Assembly (NCBI GenBank): GCA_963580285.1
Contig: OY757011.1
Span: 206,105,644-206,169,643 of the forward strand
Direction: 5' to 3'
DNA: 64,000 nt
Origin: Lucinisca nassula
Lineage: Eukaryota; Mollusca; Bivalvia; Lucinida; Lucinidae
Shown: piece after piece, positions 33,480 through 45,932 of the stretch
Layout of the letters: every line of letters begins with the position of its first letter
How positions within the stretch are numbered: the stretch's first letter is position 1
Program-made: the position numbers and the translations under genes
Notes under the pieces: model-generated
Databases searched by the model: none
The model's input: the letters and a program-made list of their open reading frames with translations, nothing else
What the model was told of the DNA's origin: nothing

Positions 33480-33765
33480 TAATTGATTGAAATTAAAGTT
33501 TTATACTTCGCAAAATTACATGAGCAAGAATCAGTAATAAAACATGACGTAAAATGCATGAATCGCATTACGCTCCCTGTATATACAAAACAATTAAACT
33601 TGATATTAGATTCATTAATTATACCCGAAAGCTGGACAATCGGCACTATTAAGACCATTTTTTGAATAAAGACGATCCTACACTACCTGAAAACTACATG
33701 TCAATTTCTTTGCTCAGTTTGTTTGAAACGCCTCTTTACAGACTGTCGAATTTGATTAAGGGTTA
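33480..33765 (+). pseudogene. Second non-LTR RT fragment
   Basis: Encodes NLILDSLIIPESWTIGTIK, then after a stop and frameshift PTLPENYMSISLLSLF-like residues. This is the fingers region of a LINE RT (pattern P..W..G.I.PI..K.GDP..P.NYRPISLLS). Very short and broken. Confidence 0.65.
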
Positions 33766-33769
33766 ACCA

Positions 33770-34215
33770 ATGGTGAGTTGTCTCCCCGGGGTGTAGCAGT
33801 AATCACAGAATCAAGATCATCATAGACCTCATCTGGATTGGTCAATGTGGGTGCATAGGCACTAACAAGAGTTACCTCTTACCGGATAAGGGTAGTCTCA
33901 GCGTCATCATTTATGCCTTTTGGAAGTCCTGCGATCTTGCTGGCAAGGTGTGATATGATGGCAAATACTACTCCTGCTTCACGTCGCTCCTCTTTTTAGC
34001 AGCCACTCTAGAAGAAGGTGTAACCAGCTACAACTTCTTTTAATTGCCCTTTCTCCGCAAGGTGGGTCTCACTCAGAGCTGCAATCTCGACTTTACAACG
34101 ATTTAGTTCCCAACCAACAAGAACTGTTCTCTGCTATGGTCTGGCTGAGTCAGCATTGTCCATCATGGCGCGCATATTCCATTCGCAGAATTTCAAAGAT
34201 ATCTGCTGATCGCGG
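33770..34215 (-). pseudogene. APE-type endonuclease fragment of a non-LTR element
   Basis: On the minus strand the translation includes NMRAMMDNADSARP, VGWELNRCKVEIAALSETHL, LKEVVAGYTFF, KEERREAGVVFAI and LVSAYAPTLTNPDEV. These match the N-terminal endonuclease of RTE-like elements, often mislabelled craniofacial development protein 2. The motif SETHL holds the catalytic Glu. Several stops break it, so it is inactive. It lies inverted next to the RT fragment at 33480. Confidence 0.75.
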
Positions 34216-34302
34216 TAAACCAGCAAAAGGTTTGAAGCATGCAATTGTTTAAGGTACCTTTTCTAGGCCTTCAACCCTGCTAAGAGGGTGAGCAGAACAA
34301 TT

Positions 34303-34520
34303 TTACGAAATTGGGTACTAAAGCCATTACAGGCATGTATTTTTCTAAAGTCTATTTTATAACAAGACAAGAACGGATCAGCCGTAAGTTTGCGCAATCC
34401 GTACCCATCGGAATATCCCCAGTTTGTAGAAGAAGCTTAGTACCAAATCTTATGTAGAAAGGTGAGAGATTTACATACTTATTGAAATGACCATAAAGTA
34501 TAATTTTGAAAGCCAACTAT
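34303..34520 (-). pseudogene. Penelope-like fragment with internal deletion
   Basis: TTACGAAATTGGGTACTAAAG and TGTATTTTTCTAAAG are followed directly by TTATAACAAGACAAGAACGG and CCCATCGGAATATCCCC. In fuller copies about 900 bp separate these two parts, so this copy carries nearly the same deletion as the copy at 62305-63421. Confidence 0.75.
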
Positions 34521-34689
34521 TAGATTCAATGCATTAATTCCTTTGCAATCGTGTATATGTTTATTGGAGCTGTGTATTTATGCATGTTTATTCGAACTGT
34601 GTGTTTATGCATCTCGATAGCTCATCACTGTGACGTAGTGCTTTTTTATAACTCAAACACGGTATATTTTTTCTGATGAAAATATGTTA

Positions 34690-34830
34690 TTATTTTGCTA
34701 CAGACGTTGTGGATGCTCGTTAGAACCCCCTTTTTAAGGTGGATTTAACGGGCACCTACGACCTATGTCTTGGAACCGAAATAAGAAACATAATATATAC
34801 CCCTGTCAACCGCAGTTTTCTCTCTTTAAA
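34690..34830. mobile_element. MITE family C fragment
   Basis: GTGGATGCTCGTTAGAACCC, AAGGTGGATTTAACGGGCAC and TTTTCTCTCTTTAAAGTGGGG are family-C phrases in order, diverged. Confidence 0.55.
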
Positions 34831-34949
34831 GTGGGGTTAAAAGTGGAATGTCTCCATCTTTTTCCAAGTGCAATGCTAAGAGGTGCAGGTGCTGTTCACA
34901 TTTATGCACTGCGTCTACCGTTTCTTCGTCTGTAAGCGGTAGACCTTTT

Positions 34950-36240
34950 TTAGCTCGCCTTACGAAAGTAAGGGGGAGCTTTTGCCATACCCCCGGGCGT
35001 CCGGCGTCAGCGTCGGCGTCGGCGTCAGCGTCAGCGTCGGCGTCGGCGTCCGCATTTGGTTAAAGTTTACCTGCAAGCTCTTATATGTGATGTTTTACAA
35101 CTTTATTTTGAATATATAATTAATAATTGCTAAAAAAAAACAATATTTAACATTATCATTGTACTTCATTTTACAGGTTTTTTTGCCTTAAATTGGACTT
35201 TTTGAGAAGTTAATATTTTCCTCTGTATTACCTCCCTTACTTCTCTGTGTTTACCTGCAAGCTGCGTGAGTTCAAATCCCGGGGGAGGAACGGTTTTGTT
35301 TTGTTTTTTGTTGTTTTTTTTTTTCTTTTCTTTTTTCTTTTTAAAAACATAGCGGGGTCTGGGGCTCAAGGTCAAGGTCACTATGGCTATTTTTAGAAAA
35401 ACATTCTCATTGCTCTAGCGCCTTCATTTATTGATGGATTTTTATATAACTTCACCCAAATGTTGGGTATAATGATATCTCGAGTGACTTTGACTTTTAG
35501 GGTCCGGGGCTTAAGGTCAAGGTCACTACTTTCAGGGTCACGGGGTCAAGGTCACTGTGGCTATTTTTAGAAAAAACATTGTCATTGTTCTTGCACCTTA
35601 ATTTATTGATGGATTTTAATATAACTTCACATAAATGTTGGGTATGATGATACCTCTAGCAATTTTTACTTTCAGGCTCCGGGGCTGAAGGTCAAGGTCA
35701 CTGTGGCTATTTTTAGAAAAAACTTTGTGATCGCTCTATTGCCTACATTTATGGATGGATTTTAATATAACTTCACAAAAATGTTGGCAATGATGATATC
35801 TTGAGTGAGTTCTACTTTCAGGGTCTGGGGCTGAAGGTCAAGGTCACTGTGGCTATTTTTAGAAAAACTTTGTCATCGCTCTTGCGCCTTCATTTATTGA
35901 TGGATTTTAATATACCTTGACGTAAATGTTTGGTATGATGATATCTTGAGTGACTTTGACTTTCCGGGTCAGGGGCTGAAGGTCAAGGTCACTGGGGCTA
36001 TTTTTTAGAAAAACTTGATCATTGCTCTAGTATCCAGATTAATTGATGGATTTTAAGATAACTTCATACAAATGTTGGGTATGAAGTTCAACTTTCAGGG
36101 TCTGGGGCTCAAAGTCAAGGTCACTGTGGCTATTTTTAGAAAAAACTTTGTCATCACTCTTAAGTACCTACATTTATTGATGGATATAATGTAATTTTAC
36201 ACAAATGTTAGGCTAGGCTTTTTTTTAATTTGTCTTGTTC
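34950..36240 (+). repeat. Tandem array of about 150 bp units with hexamer-rich head
   Basis: Begins with GAGCTTTTGCCATACCCCC and a GGCGTC/AGCGTC microsatellite (34995-35050). From 35340 about six units of 140-175 bp share GGGGCTGAAGGTCAAGGTCA, CTGTGGCTATTTTTAG, TTTATTGATGGATTTTAATA and AATGTTGGGTATGATGATA. No coding signal. Poly-T tracts follow to 36355. Confidence 0.85.
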
Positions 36241-36359
36241 GAGGGGATTTTAATCGTCTGTGATGCCTTGATATTACTTGGTAGATTGTAGAATTTTTTT
36301 TATCAAATATAGATTTCTTTTTCATTTTTCTTTTTTTTTTTTTTTTTTTTTTTTGCAGT

Positions 36360-39300
36360 GGAAAGGCTTGAAAACAGGATGATTAGGGGTACATTTTGGT
36401 TCATTTTCATTTGCTGCAGTCTATTGGGCTGTTTTACAGAAGAAAATTTTTTGATAACTTGCCCTCATCCATCTTAGGCCCCCAAAGGCGAGCTATGTTG
36501 TCTTCTGACAACTCTTGTTCTGTAGTTAACATGTCCGATTTGACATGTAAGTCTACGGATTTGATATATGTGAATACCTGACATACTGTTACTTAAAAAA
36601 TGCACTATGTCGGGCAAACTAATCGCATGTTAAAAACACGATTTAACGAACACTATCGTAGAATGAGTAAGCCTAAAAAAACTGACACTGTGTTGTATCG
36701 TCATTTCAGACGTACAGGTCATTATATTCAAACTATTTCTATACAACCAGAGGAAAAAAATTATCATGACGTAAATTCTACAGCTAGGTTTAAAATTGTT
36801 AAACGGCATGAAACTGAATTATTACAGACACCTTTTCCATTGGGCTTTAATGACAACATTTATCATGAGGGTAATATATCTAAAATGCCCGACTTTGATA
36901 TTTTCTCGCTTCTGGACTGTCGTAAGCGTAAAACTAGATCGCACGGCACCAGAAAAAAACGGTAATTATAAACGTAAATTTATTGCTTTTAAAAGAAACA
37001 ATATCAGACTTAAGTGACTGTCCATAATATTATTGAATCATGGTCGCCACTTCAAGTTCATTGCACGTTTCTGTATTACGGATTCTGGATACCGAGGCGA
37101 ATACATTCTACGATAGTTCTAATCAGTTATACGACGCTGCTCTTTTAACTTGAGGTTATACTCAGCATTCTCATCGTCCATTCATCGATTCTGAAATTAA
37201 TCACAAACGTCATTACATCAAAATATCCTTCATTAATAAGGGTGTGGATTTTATAGATTTACCTAGTATCTTCAGGGACAGTTCGGTTATTTCATCCATT
37301 GCTGCTTATTTTCAAAATACTGAAACACCCATAATTTGCTATAAATACAATAAAACTGTTAGATCAATCATTTTTTAATTCAATAAACTTGTTTATGATC
37401 TTGATGTTGGCACGAACACTCCTGAAGCATGTGATTGTAAAAATTCAGTTTATTGCTATCCTGCTGTTGGTCATATTATTACTGGCCATTTAAAACATAT
37501 TCCTGATTCTAGGATACGCAAATTAAAATATCTAAAGGACCGAAATATCCATTTCCTTCTAAAATTGATTTCAATAAATGTAGAGATGAAATCGCTGCTG
37601 CCTTGAATGAATTTGGTAATCGATGGTGTAAACAAGAGTATGTTGAGCATAAGCTCTTAAGGAATGGAAACTTAGCATTCTGAAATTAGTGAACAAACGT
37701 ATTTCTTTTTATTCGCAAAACACGAACTTATTACCTCCTGAACCTAAGACGTTTTTACCTCACCTTTAACTAGGTATTCAAGAATTTCATAGGAAGTTTG
37801 TTTTAGCTCCAGCTGATAAGGCCGCCAACAATATGGTCGTTGTTTGGAGGCTTCACTATGTTAACACTCTTCAGCAAGAACTTGGTGGTACTATGGCCTA
37901 TGAACTTCAGCCTTTAGCTGTAGAGAGGGCTTTAGCTGATGACCACATTTGTCATTCAGCCACCAAGTTTGCTGTCTGTGTTACAGAAGGCCAAGACAAG
38001 CTTCCCACGTTATATTGGTTACCTAAACTTCATAAAAGACAATACAAAGCACGTTTATTGCAAATTCAAGCTCTTGTACCACCATTGAACTCTCCAAAAT
38101 TATTAACTTCATGTTCGACTGCCATAAAAAACATGTGATAAAATATTGCGACAAAGTCTACGAAAGATCAGGTAGAAATCTGTTTTGGTCTATAAAAAAA
38201 TTCTAATGAAGTTTTAAATAAATTGAAATCCAGGCGTTTTTGTGCTTCAAGTCTGTCTACTTATGATTTATCCACCCTTTACACTACACTTCCTCATATT
38301 CTTATAAAAGAAAAAAAAAACTTAATGATTTAATTGAATGGACATTACATTGGAAGGACACCCTCTATCATGCATGTAATGTAAGAAATGCTTTTATCAC
38401 TTCTGAAGAGCATAAAAATTATACTTTATAGTAATATCAGAAACTGTGTGAAGCTCTCACCTTTCTTCTTGACAATATTTACTTAAGATTTGGTACTAAA
38501 TTATTTAGACAAGTTTTGGGTATTTCAATGGGTACTAATTGCGCACCACTTGTGGCTGATTTGTTTTGTTATGAGAGAGACTTCATGATGAAATCATTGA
38601 AGCTTATAGCTCCACTTCTTGATATCTGGATAATTTATTAAATATTGACAATACAATTTTCGATGGTTTGTTCAGTCAAATCCCCCCCCCCCCACAGAAC
38701 TTCAGTTAAATGAAGTACATTGTTCTGATACCGAGGCCCCGTTTTCGGATTTACATATATCTGTTGTAGATGGGTTTGTTTCGTGCAAAATTTATGATAA
38801 ACGCAATGATTTTGATTTTGAGATTGTACATTTTCCTTTTTTGGATGGAGTTGTTCCTCGTGCGCTAGCCTGTGGTGTTTATATTTCACAATTTATTCGA
38901 TTTGCCAGAGTGTGTAGTCATGTAACTGACTTCAGCACTCGTAATAAATTGTTAACGGCTAAATTTCTTAATCAGGGTTATCGGTACCATAAACTACGCA
39001 AAGCCTTTTCAAAATTTTATAGAAGTCATTCCGATTTAATTTCAAAATTCAATATTGAACTTAAATCTCTTCTGCAACAAGGTCTATCATCGTGATCAGA
39101 AAAAAATATTACCGCAATGACTTCAGCACCCAATTGTGTACAAACATTCTTCGATATAAAAAGATTGGTACAACATAAATGTAATAAGACAGACTGCATG
39201 CATGGTAGTTAACCAAATTACGGTTGACAGCTTTGCTTTCCTCTTTAATTGCACGCCGTCTGGTCAGGCCTCAGATTCTATGACGGTTCCAGCGTAAAGG

Positions 39301-39905
39301 CTTATTGACAATTAGAGAGATATAATTCAAGGTAATGTTGGTTGGTGCCTGATTCTCTATCTCTGGTCGGGCCCATCGGAGTCTAACTGTTGGTTTTCTT
39401 TTGCTCAAGCATTTCAGTGATTTCTTGCTGTCGAGAACTCACCGTTGTTTCATCTCTGTGGTTGTTTGATTTTTTGTGTTCACGGAGATGTTGCACTGGT
39501 GAGTTAGGCGACCTTCATGCGGACTAAACAAATTATTTGTCTAAATCGCGACGGAAGTAAGGGCAAGAATTGTTGCCACGTAAAATCGATTAAAGCCCCC
39601 CCCCCCCCCCAACACACACCCAGTGGAATTCCTTTCCGCTGACCGTTCCAAGGCGGTTCTTCTGTCGCGGTTTATTTTTGTTATGGTTTGTCTTGGGTGT
39701 TTGTATTGCTTACGTTATTTTATTTTGGATAGCCTATTGGCCATTTTGTGGAAAAGTAACTGTCCTTTGGGCTTTCCGCTATTGACGTTTCCATTAGGTC
39801 TGTTGTTTCATGTTTGTGCTTCTTCCCCTTTGGTGTCTGATGGGAGCTGTGGGTTGATTGTAGCGATTCCTGATCATTGCCTCCTCTTCTATTTTACGTT
39901 CATTT
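36360..39905 (+). pseudogene. GIY-YIG/RT retroelement (Penelope-like), copy A
   Basis: From left to right: a GIY-YIG-type endonuclease frame (36520-36965) with LIYVNT, HYVGQTNRMLKTRFNEHYRR and RHETELLQT; a stretch with DCKNSVYCYPAVGHIITGHL (about 37425-37490); FVLAPADKAANNMVVVWRLH (37797-37857); LPTLYWLPKLHKRQYKAR; LSTYDLSTLYTTLPH; the RT motif FRQVLGISMGTNCAPLVADL (about 38508); then a C-terminal region (38841-39095) with GVYISQFIRFARVCSHVTDF. Frameshifts, stops and a C run near 38682 break it. The 3' UTR (39100-39905) is shared with the other copies. Endonuclease before RT differs from canonical Penelope order. Inactive copy. Confidence 0.8.
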
Positions 39906-41305
39906 TCTGGACATTTAAACACAATGGTATAGTAGTCGCAGCAACAGTTGACAGGGCGGAGCTATTCAGGTATTGTCAGTGTATGTCGAATTCTATGAGT
40001 TCACGAAAAGATTCGGTAGAGAGACTTTCGAATGCGTTTACAAGCAAACAAAATGGCCATAGATGGCACAGCTTTTTTGTGTTCCAGTGGAATTTACTTA
40101 ATCGGGTGACTTGGTTTACCTTTTTGTTGATAGAATATTCCAAAGGAAGGTGCACACGGTGATTCGGCCCTGACAGTCTTTCCTGCGACTACTGTAAGTG
40201 TTGTTTTGTGCACCTTCACCTCACTCTTTTATTTTCTTTCAGTGGCTTGAGCGGACTTCTGTTATATATTTTAGCTTTTCCTGATTTAGATTTTCTTTTT
40301 GTTTCGTTCAAAATGCTAAAAAATACTAATGTTCCGAAAAGAGTTGCGATTTGTCTTATCTTCCGTCGCATGTTAGCAACCTCATTAAACCTGTTAATAA
40401 AGTTTTTATTGCTTTGATATAATCCTTCGTGCGGACATACAATCTTGTTTAATTTACCACAGCGGGTGATAAGTTCTCAGTGGAGGATGTAAATGGTTTC
40501 CTTGAAGTGAATCACAAAACCATTTAAGAATTTCTTCCCTTGGAACTGTTGAAACTGTGTTCTACTGTAAGTACAGTTTCGGTCACATTGGGGTAGAGGA
40601 CGATTCCATTGTGGAATTTTGAAAATATCTGAGGGTCACTGATGAGGCCTAATTGGCCGAAACTAGCTAGTCTGGCCCAGAAAACATGTACACTCCATAT
40701 TTTTCACTTCTGTGGTGTATTCCTTGCTTCCAAAGGATAACCCTTTTATAGAACATATTGTTTTAAAGCTATAGACTTAAAGACAATAAGGGTAGAACGT
40801 CACGTCCTTCTGTGTTGGGAATCAGCATTCGAGATCCATAAACCGCATCACACCATTCACATTTATAACCTTCTCCTTAGCAACCATATATATAACCGCT
40901 TGGACTACATCTGCTGACTGAGGCGTCTCTCGCACGGTGATAAATGACATACTTTATGTCGATGTTTGGTGGGGAGGACTGTTAAATATAATCTTAAGAC
41001 CACTTTTGAACATTCTAAAATTTGTCTGTTACTAGGAAACTGTGTTGAGAAAAGATAGAACAAAACATCCTAAGACGAACTGGGCTTAATTTTAGCTGGT
41101 GTTAATTGCAGAATGTCACAGTTTATTATTTGACATCCATTACGACATGAAATAAAGCTATAAAGTTCTCTGTTGAGACAAGGAACCCCTGCATAAAACA
41201 AACAATAAATAATCGAGCTCTCCTGACCAGACTAGCTTATTTTGGCTATTTAGCCTCAATAGTGATTCTCATACAGATATTTGACCTTGCGTAGGGCAAT
41301 CATAA
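39906..41305. other. Largely unassigned intronic DNA
   Basis: 40000-40200 resembles 28620-28800. 40614-40735 is an inverted copy of 59026-59140 (GAGGGTCACTGATGAGG, GAAACTAGCT). Otherwise no repeat or coding signal is recognised. Confidence 0.4.
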
Positions 41306-41309
41306 ACAT

Positions 41310-41600
41310 AAAGACGTGAAGGCAATGATCAGGAATTGATACAATTGCCTGACACCTCCAACCCAAAATACGAAAGGGAAAGAAACGCAAACATAAAACA
41401 GCTTCACCATGACATACGAGATATAACACAACACTGAAATAGATGTCCAGGAAAAGCCACACTCAAACATCACGAAAACACGCCTATATAAATTTGACCC
41501 CCCCTTGAACCCCACTTTTATATAGTAAAACTGGGGTTTCAGGGGGTATACTTTATTTTACTTATTTCTGCTCTAAAATATAGATTGTGGGTACTCTACA
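41310..41600. mobile_element. Penelope-like 3' UTR fragment (minus) and MITE family C part
   Basis: 41320-41465 reads GCAATGATCAGGAATTGATAC, AAAGGGAAAGAAACGCAAAC on +, as in the 3' UTR of the Penelope-like copies. 41467-41600 has ACACGCCTATATAAATTTGAC, CTGGGGTTTCAGGGGG and AGATTGTGGGTACTC from family C. Confidence 0.6.
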
Positions 41601-41622
41601 CTCTAGGTTCTAATATTATTTA

Positions 41623-41995
41623 AAACACACAAAACAGTTGGTCCTCCTGAAGGTTACTTACTCAATCAATGGACCATCACAGGAAAACACACAAAACAGT
41701 TGGTCCTCCTGAAGGTTACTAACTCAATCAATAGACCATCACAGGAAAACACACAAAACAGTTGGTCCTCCTGAAGGTTACTAACTCAATCAATAGACCA
41801 TCACAGGAAAACACACAAAACAGTTGGTCCTCCTGAAGGTTACTAACTCAATCAATAGACCATCACAGGAAAACACACAAAACAGTTGGTCCTCCTGAAG
41901 GTTACTAACACAATCAATAGACCATCACAGGAAAACACACAAAACAGTTGGTCCTCCTGAAGGTTACTAACACAATCAATAGACCATCACAGAAA
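41623..41995. repeat. 62 bp minisatellite, six nearly identical units
   Basis: Unit: AACACACAAAACAGTTGGTC, CTCCTGAAGGTTACTAACTC, AATCAATAGACCATCACAGG. GTCCTCCT falls at 41641 and 41703, a period of 62. Units differ at only one or two bases, so it is young. Confidence 0.93.
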
Positions 41996-42209
41996 AACAT
42001 ACAAATTGGAGCAAACTGAAATACAAATAAAATTAAATAACTTGGCTGAAATGAAGATAAAGGCTCTTAACTTTTTCCACACACTGTAAGCTGGAGCTAA
42101 AGACAACCATGAGGAAGACCACAAGGAGCCAAGCCAGAGACAAATCATAAGGCACCCACCACTAATAAAATTAAAATTGAGTTGCCATCGAGTCAGAGAC
42201 ATGTCCCCT

Positions 42210-42530
42210 CACCCCCGCCGTGCAATGTAAGAGGGAAGCATAGTCATCATCCATGTCTGTTTTAAAAACTAGGCAATTGTCTTGTTGTCTGGCGAATAAC
42301 ACTTATATTGTACCACATTCTTTTATGCCAATTAATTATTTTTAATTGGTTCTATAAATCGGATTTATAAACAAAATCTCCATTAAACTCTGGTTCTAAT
42401 ATGCCCTGTTTCTGCAATGTCTTTAAATTAACTTTGTATTTATCAACTAGTTCAGAATGCCGACGATAAAATTTAGAAAATATGCAAATCATTTACTGAA
42501 TACTAGAATAATAACAATATTAAATGTCAA
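42210..42530 (-). pseudogene. Diverged Penelope-like ORF fragment
   Basis: Phrases such as CAACTAGTTCAGAATGCCGACG and ATAAAATTTAGAAAA parallel the region before the stop of the Penelope-like ORF (compare 43495-43540), but identity is low. Probably an older subfamily. Confidence 0.45.
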
Positions 42531-43879
42531 CTGTAGATGGTGCTTGACGAAACTATGCTGAACACAGAAACGCATCGGTTACTTTATAGGATATACCAGA
42601 AATGAACACGGATAGCAAGAAACACATTCAGTTGAATGGACTAAAATAAAAGTAGATGCAATGATCAGGACTCGACACAATCAACCCATGGCTCCCATCA
42701 GAGACACCAAAGGGAAAGAAACACAAACATGCAACAACAGACCCAATGTAAACACCAAATGCGGAAAGCCAAAAGGACAGTTACTTTCCTACAAAATGGC
42801 CAATAGGCTATCCAAAATAAAATAACACAAGCGACACAAACACCTAAATACAAATCGCGACAGAAGAACCGCCTTTGAACAGTCAGCGGAAATGAATTCC
42901 ACTTGGGGGCTTAAATCGATTTTACGTGGCCACAATCCTCGCCCTTATTTCCATCGCGATTTAGACAAATAATTTGTTCAGTCCGCATGAACGCTTCCTA
43001 ACTCATCAGTGCAACATCTCCGTGAACACAAATAATCAAACAACCACAGAGATGAAACAACGGCGAGGACTCGACAGCAAAAAAAAAACACTGAAAAACA
43101 AGAGCAAAAGAAAACCAACAGTTAGACTCCGATGGGCCCGGCCAGAGATAGAGCATCAGGCATCAGCCAACATTACCTGGAATTAGATCTCTCTAATTCT
43201 CAATAAAGCTTTTATACTGGAACCGTCACAGAATCTGAGGCCTGAGCCACCGGCGTGCAATTAAAGAGGGAAGCAAAGTTGTCAACCGTGATTGGGCTAA
43301 CTACCATGCATGCAGTCTGTCGTATAACATTTATGTTGTACCCAATCTTTTTATATCGAAGAATGATTTTACGAAATTGGGTGCTGAAGTCATTGCGGTT
43401 ATAAATTTTTCTGAATTTGTATACTAAGTTACCATAAAATTCGGGTTCCGATAGACCTTGTTGCAGAAGAGATTTAAGTCCAATATTGAATTTTGAAATT
43501 AAATCAGAATGACGTCTATAAAATTTTGAAAAGGCTTTGCGTAGTTTATGGTACCGATAACCCTGATTAAGAAGTTTAGCCGTAACAATTTATTACGAAT
43601 GTTGAAGTCAGTTGCATGACTTACACTCTGGCAAATCGAATTAATTGCGAATTGTAAACGCCAAAGGATGGCGTACGAGGAACATTACCATCCAAAAATA
43701 GGTAAATTTACCATCTCAAAATCAAAATCATCGCGTTTATCATAAATTTTGCACGAAACAAACACATCTACAATAGATAGATGTAAATCCAAAAATGGGG
43801 CCTCGGTACAGAAGAATTTGCTTTATTTAACTGAAGTTCTGTTGGGTAAATTTGACTGATCAGACCATCGAAATATGTA

Positions 43880-45488
43880 GCGGAACTAGGCTGCTGCAGT
43901 TAGTATCGGTACATGTCGGCAGTAAGAAAAGTCGTATCGAGAGCCAAATTTGACCATTGGATTTTATCTATCTATCTATCTTCTTAAACTGAGTCTGTCA
44001 TATTTGGCCATTACCTCAGTTGGGTGGGTGGCTAAATTTAGAATTTAGCACACACAAAAAAAACTAAAACCTTTCACTCTACGTCTTCCGATCATGATCG
44101 GGAAGATTTACCTTTATATTTTCTAGTTGGATACTTGTCATAAGTTTGCAGGCGTTTGTATCGCTTTATTTTGGGTGAATTCTGTCAATTATCGAATCGC
44201 AACCATTATTGGTTGCCGTTCGGTAGTTTTCGCGACCTTGTAACCGAATCGTCCAGAATGGTCCCACAGTCCCGGAATCGTCTTGGCGCTACCATTGCCA
44301 TCTCGTGAGCTCGCGAGATGACGTTGCGGCTGTCACGTGACCAAAGACTATATAAGCGTCTGCAAAGCTTGTTTCCGGGAGACTGCTACAATAGTATTCT
44401 CCCGATCACTTGATCAAACTACTGAGAAGTGAACATCCTCACAACTATTGCACCATTTAGTTGCACCGATTGAGAAGTCAGATAACCATTGTACTATGCC
44501 TGGGAGAAAGTCAACAAACGGACCTAATGAGGTTTCTCTCTCATAATTTCTAGTTGGTTCCCATTCTTGACTATTCTTTTTTTGTTTTGTTAAGTTCATT
44601 GGATCTAGGTTGGCACATGATTTTTACACAATCCCTCCTCTAGTGTAGAGATTACTCTAGTGTGGTAGTTTTACCATTGAAACCATTGTGGGTTCTCTTT
44701 TATTTTGCCACTTCCACACTCCCCTACATGCACAACCATTACACACAACACCCTCCAACCAATGAAACCATTGCACATTGGTTCACAGCCATACAACCAT
44801 AATCAGCAACCATTGCAACCATTACACTCAACCATTGACTCTCACCCCTTGCACCCTTAACCATTGCAACCAATACCCTCCACCATTGCAACCATTGACT
44901 CTCACCCTTACACCCTTAACCATTGCAACCAATACACTCAACCCTTGCAACCATTGACTCTCAGCCCTTACATCCTTAACCAATGCAACCATTGCCCTCA
45001 ACAATTGGTAATCTTGAACGCCAGCCATTGTCACGCAACCATTACTCGCAATAGTGGAAACATACTCCACATTGGAACTCTACCACTGACACGCCGGCAT
45101 AACTCACCATCTACACCATATAGAGTCATCACACTGGCTGTTCCGAATTCCTGTTCACAAAGATTTGTTCTGCTGATGATAACAGATCTCGGTGCAATTT
45201 CTCTGCACGGTATAGTTTATTATATCCATAGTTATATTAAGATTATGAGTACCACTAGCCGGCACATCAATTTATATTAGTTCAACTATATTATTTATGA
45301 ACAGGAATCTGTTAAGATTTGAAACTACTAAAACAATAAAATAATCAATTTAACTTGAAAACACGGACTTGTGTTTCTGTCATATTCCACTAGCGTTGAT
45401 GCCAGCCCAGGTCGGACTCACAAATTATGTAACGCCACCTTGTACATCCTGACCTAAATTTGCCTCGGCGAGGTGGTCCCGTTACAAC
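43880..45488. mobile_element. Nested insertion with 5 bp target duplication, solo-LTR-like
   Basis: Compared with the uninterrupted copy at 62190, ATGTA is present once on each side (43875-43879 and 45489-45493). The insert begins GCGGAACTAGG and ends GTCCCGTTACAAC, and its ends are partly inverted (TGTAGCGGAAC with GTCCCGTTACA). It carries a TATA motif (CTATATAAGCG near 44347), a jockey/CR1-like 3' end (43966-44055), a palindrome CTCGTGAGCTCGCGAG near 44300, and a minisatellite. No ORF. A 5 bp duplication and internal TATA fit a solo LTR, but the ends are not TG..CA at the duplication border. Confidence 0.6.
44715..45030. repeat. Degenerate minisatellite, about 60 bp
   Basis: Repeats of AACCATTGCAACCA and TTGACTCTCACCCTTACACC, with TTGACTCTC near 44835, 44895 and 44954. 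Lies inside the nested insertion. Confidence 0.8.
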
Positions 45489-45927
45489 ATGTACTATCAA
45501 TATTTAATAAATCAACCAAGTATCTAGAAGTGGAGTGGAGCTAAAAGCTTCAATACTTTCAGACTCGTGTTCAACAGAAAGGGACATCATGAAGTCTCTC
45601 TCATAACAAAACAAAAACAAATCAGCCACGAGTGGTGCAAAATTAGTACCCGTCGGAATACCCACAACTTGTCTAAATAACTTAATACCCAATCTTATGT
45701 AAATATTGTCAAGTAGAAAGGCGAGAGCTTCACACACTTTCTGACATGACCATAAAGTATATTTTTTATGTTCTTCAGAAGTGAAAAAGCATGTCTTACA
45801 TTACATGCAAGATAGAGGGAGTATTCCCTATGAAATGTCCATTCAATTAAATCATTAAGTTTTTCTTTTATAAGATTATGACGAAGTGTAGTAACATATA
45901 GAAGTTTTCTGGATTTAGCAAAGCTTT

Positions 45928-45932
45928 GTCAG
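45928..45932. repeat. Target-site duplication GTCAG (left)
   Basis: GTCAG directly precedes the TG of the left LTR and is repeated directly after the CA of the right LTR at 55362-55366. Five base pairs is the usual duplication for Ty3/Gypsy-type integrases. Confidence 0.93.

Larger units (their letters stand above)
42655..45897 (-). pseudogene. GIY-YIG/RT retroelement (Penelope-like), copy B, interrupted
   Basis: The 3' UTR lies at 42655-43240. The ORF part 43240-43879 gives the C-terminal region (VYISQLIR-type, KLRKAFSKFYRR). The RT part at 45494-45897 gives CEALAFLLDNIYIRLG, FRQVVGIPTGTNFAPLVADL and YERDFMMSL. A 1609 bp insertion at 43880-45488 splits it, with ATGTA duplicated. The 5' end stops near 45897, 35 bp from the LTR element. 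Several frameshifts; inactive. Confidence 0.8.

Noticed and set aside
33770..34215. Host craniofacial development protein 2-like gene
   Set aside because: The matching motifs are those of an RTE-type endonuclease, and the sequence has stops.
36600..36965. GIY-YIG frame as a host nuclease gene
   Set aside because: It is followed directly by retroelement RT sequence and the shared 3' UTR, so it belongs to the mobile element.
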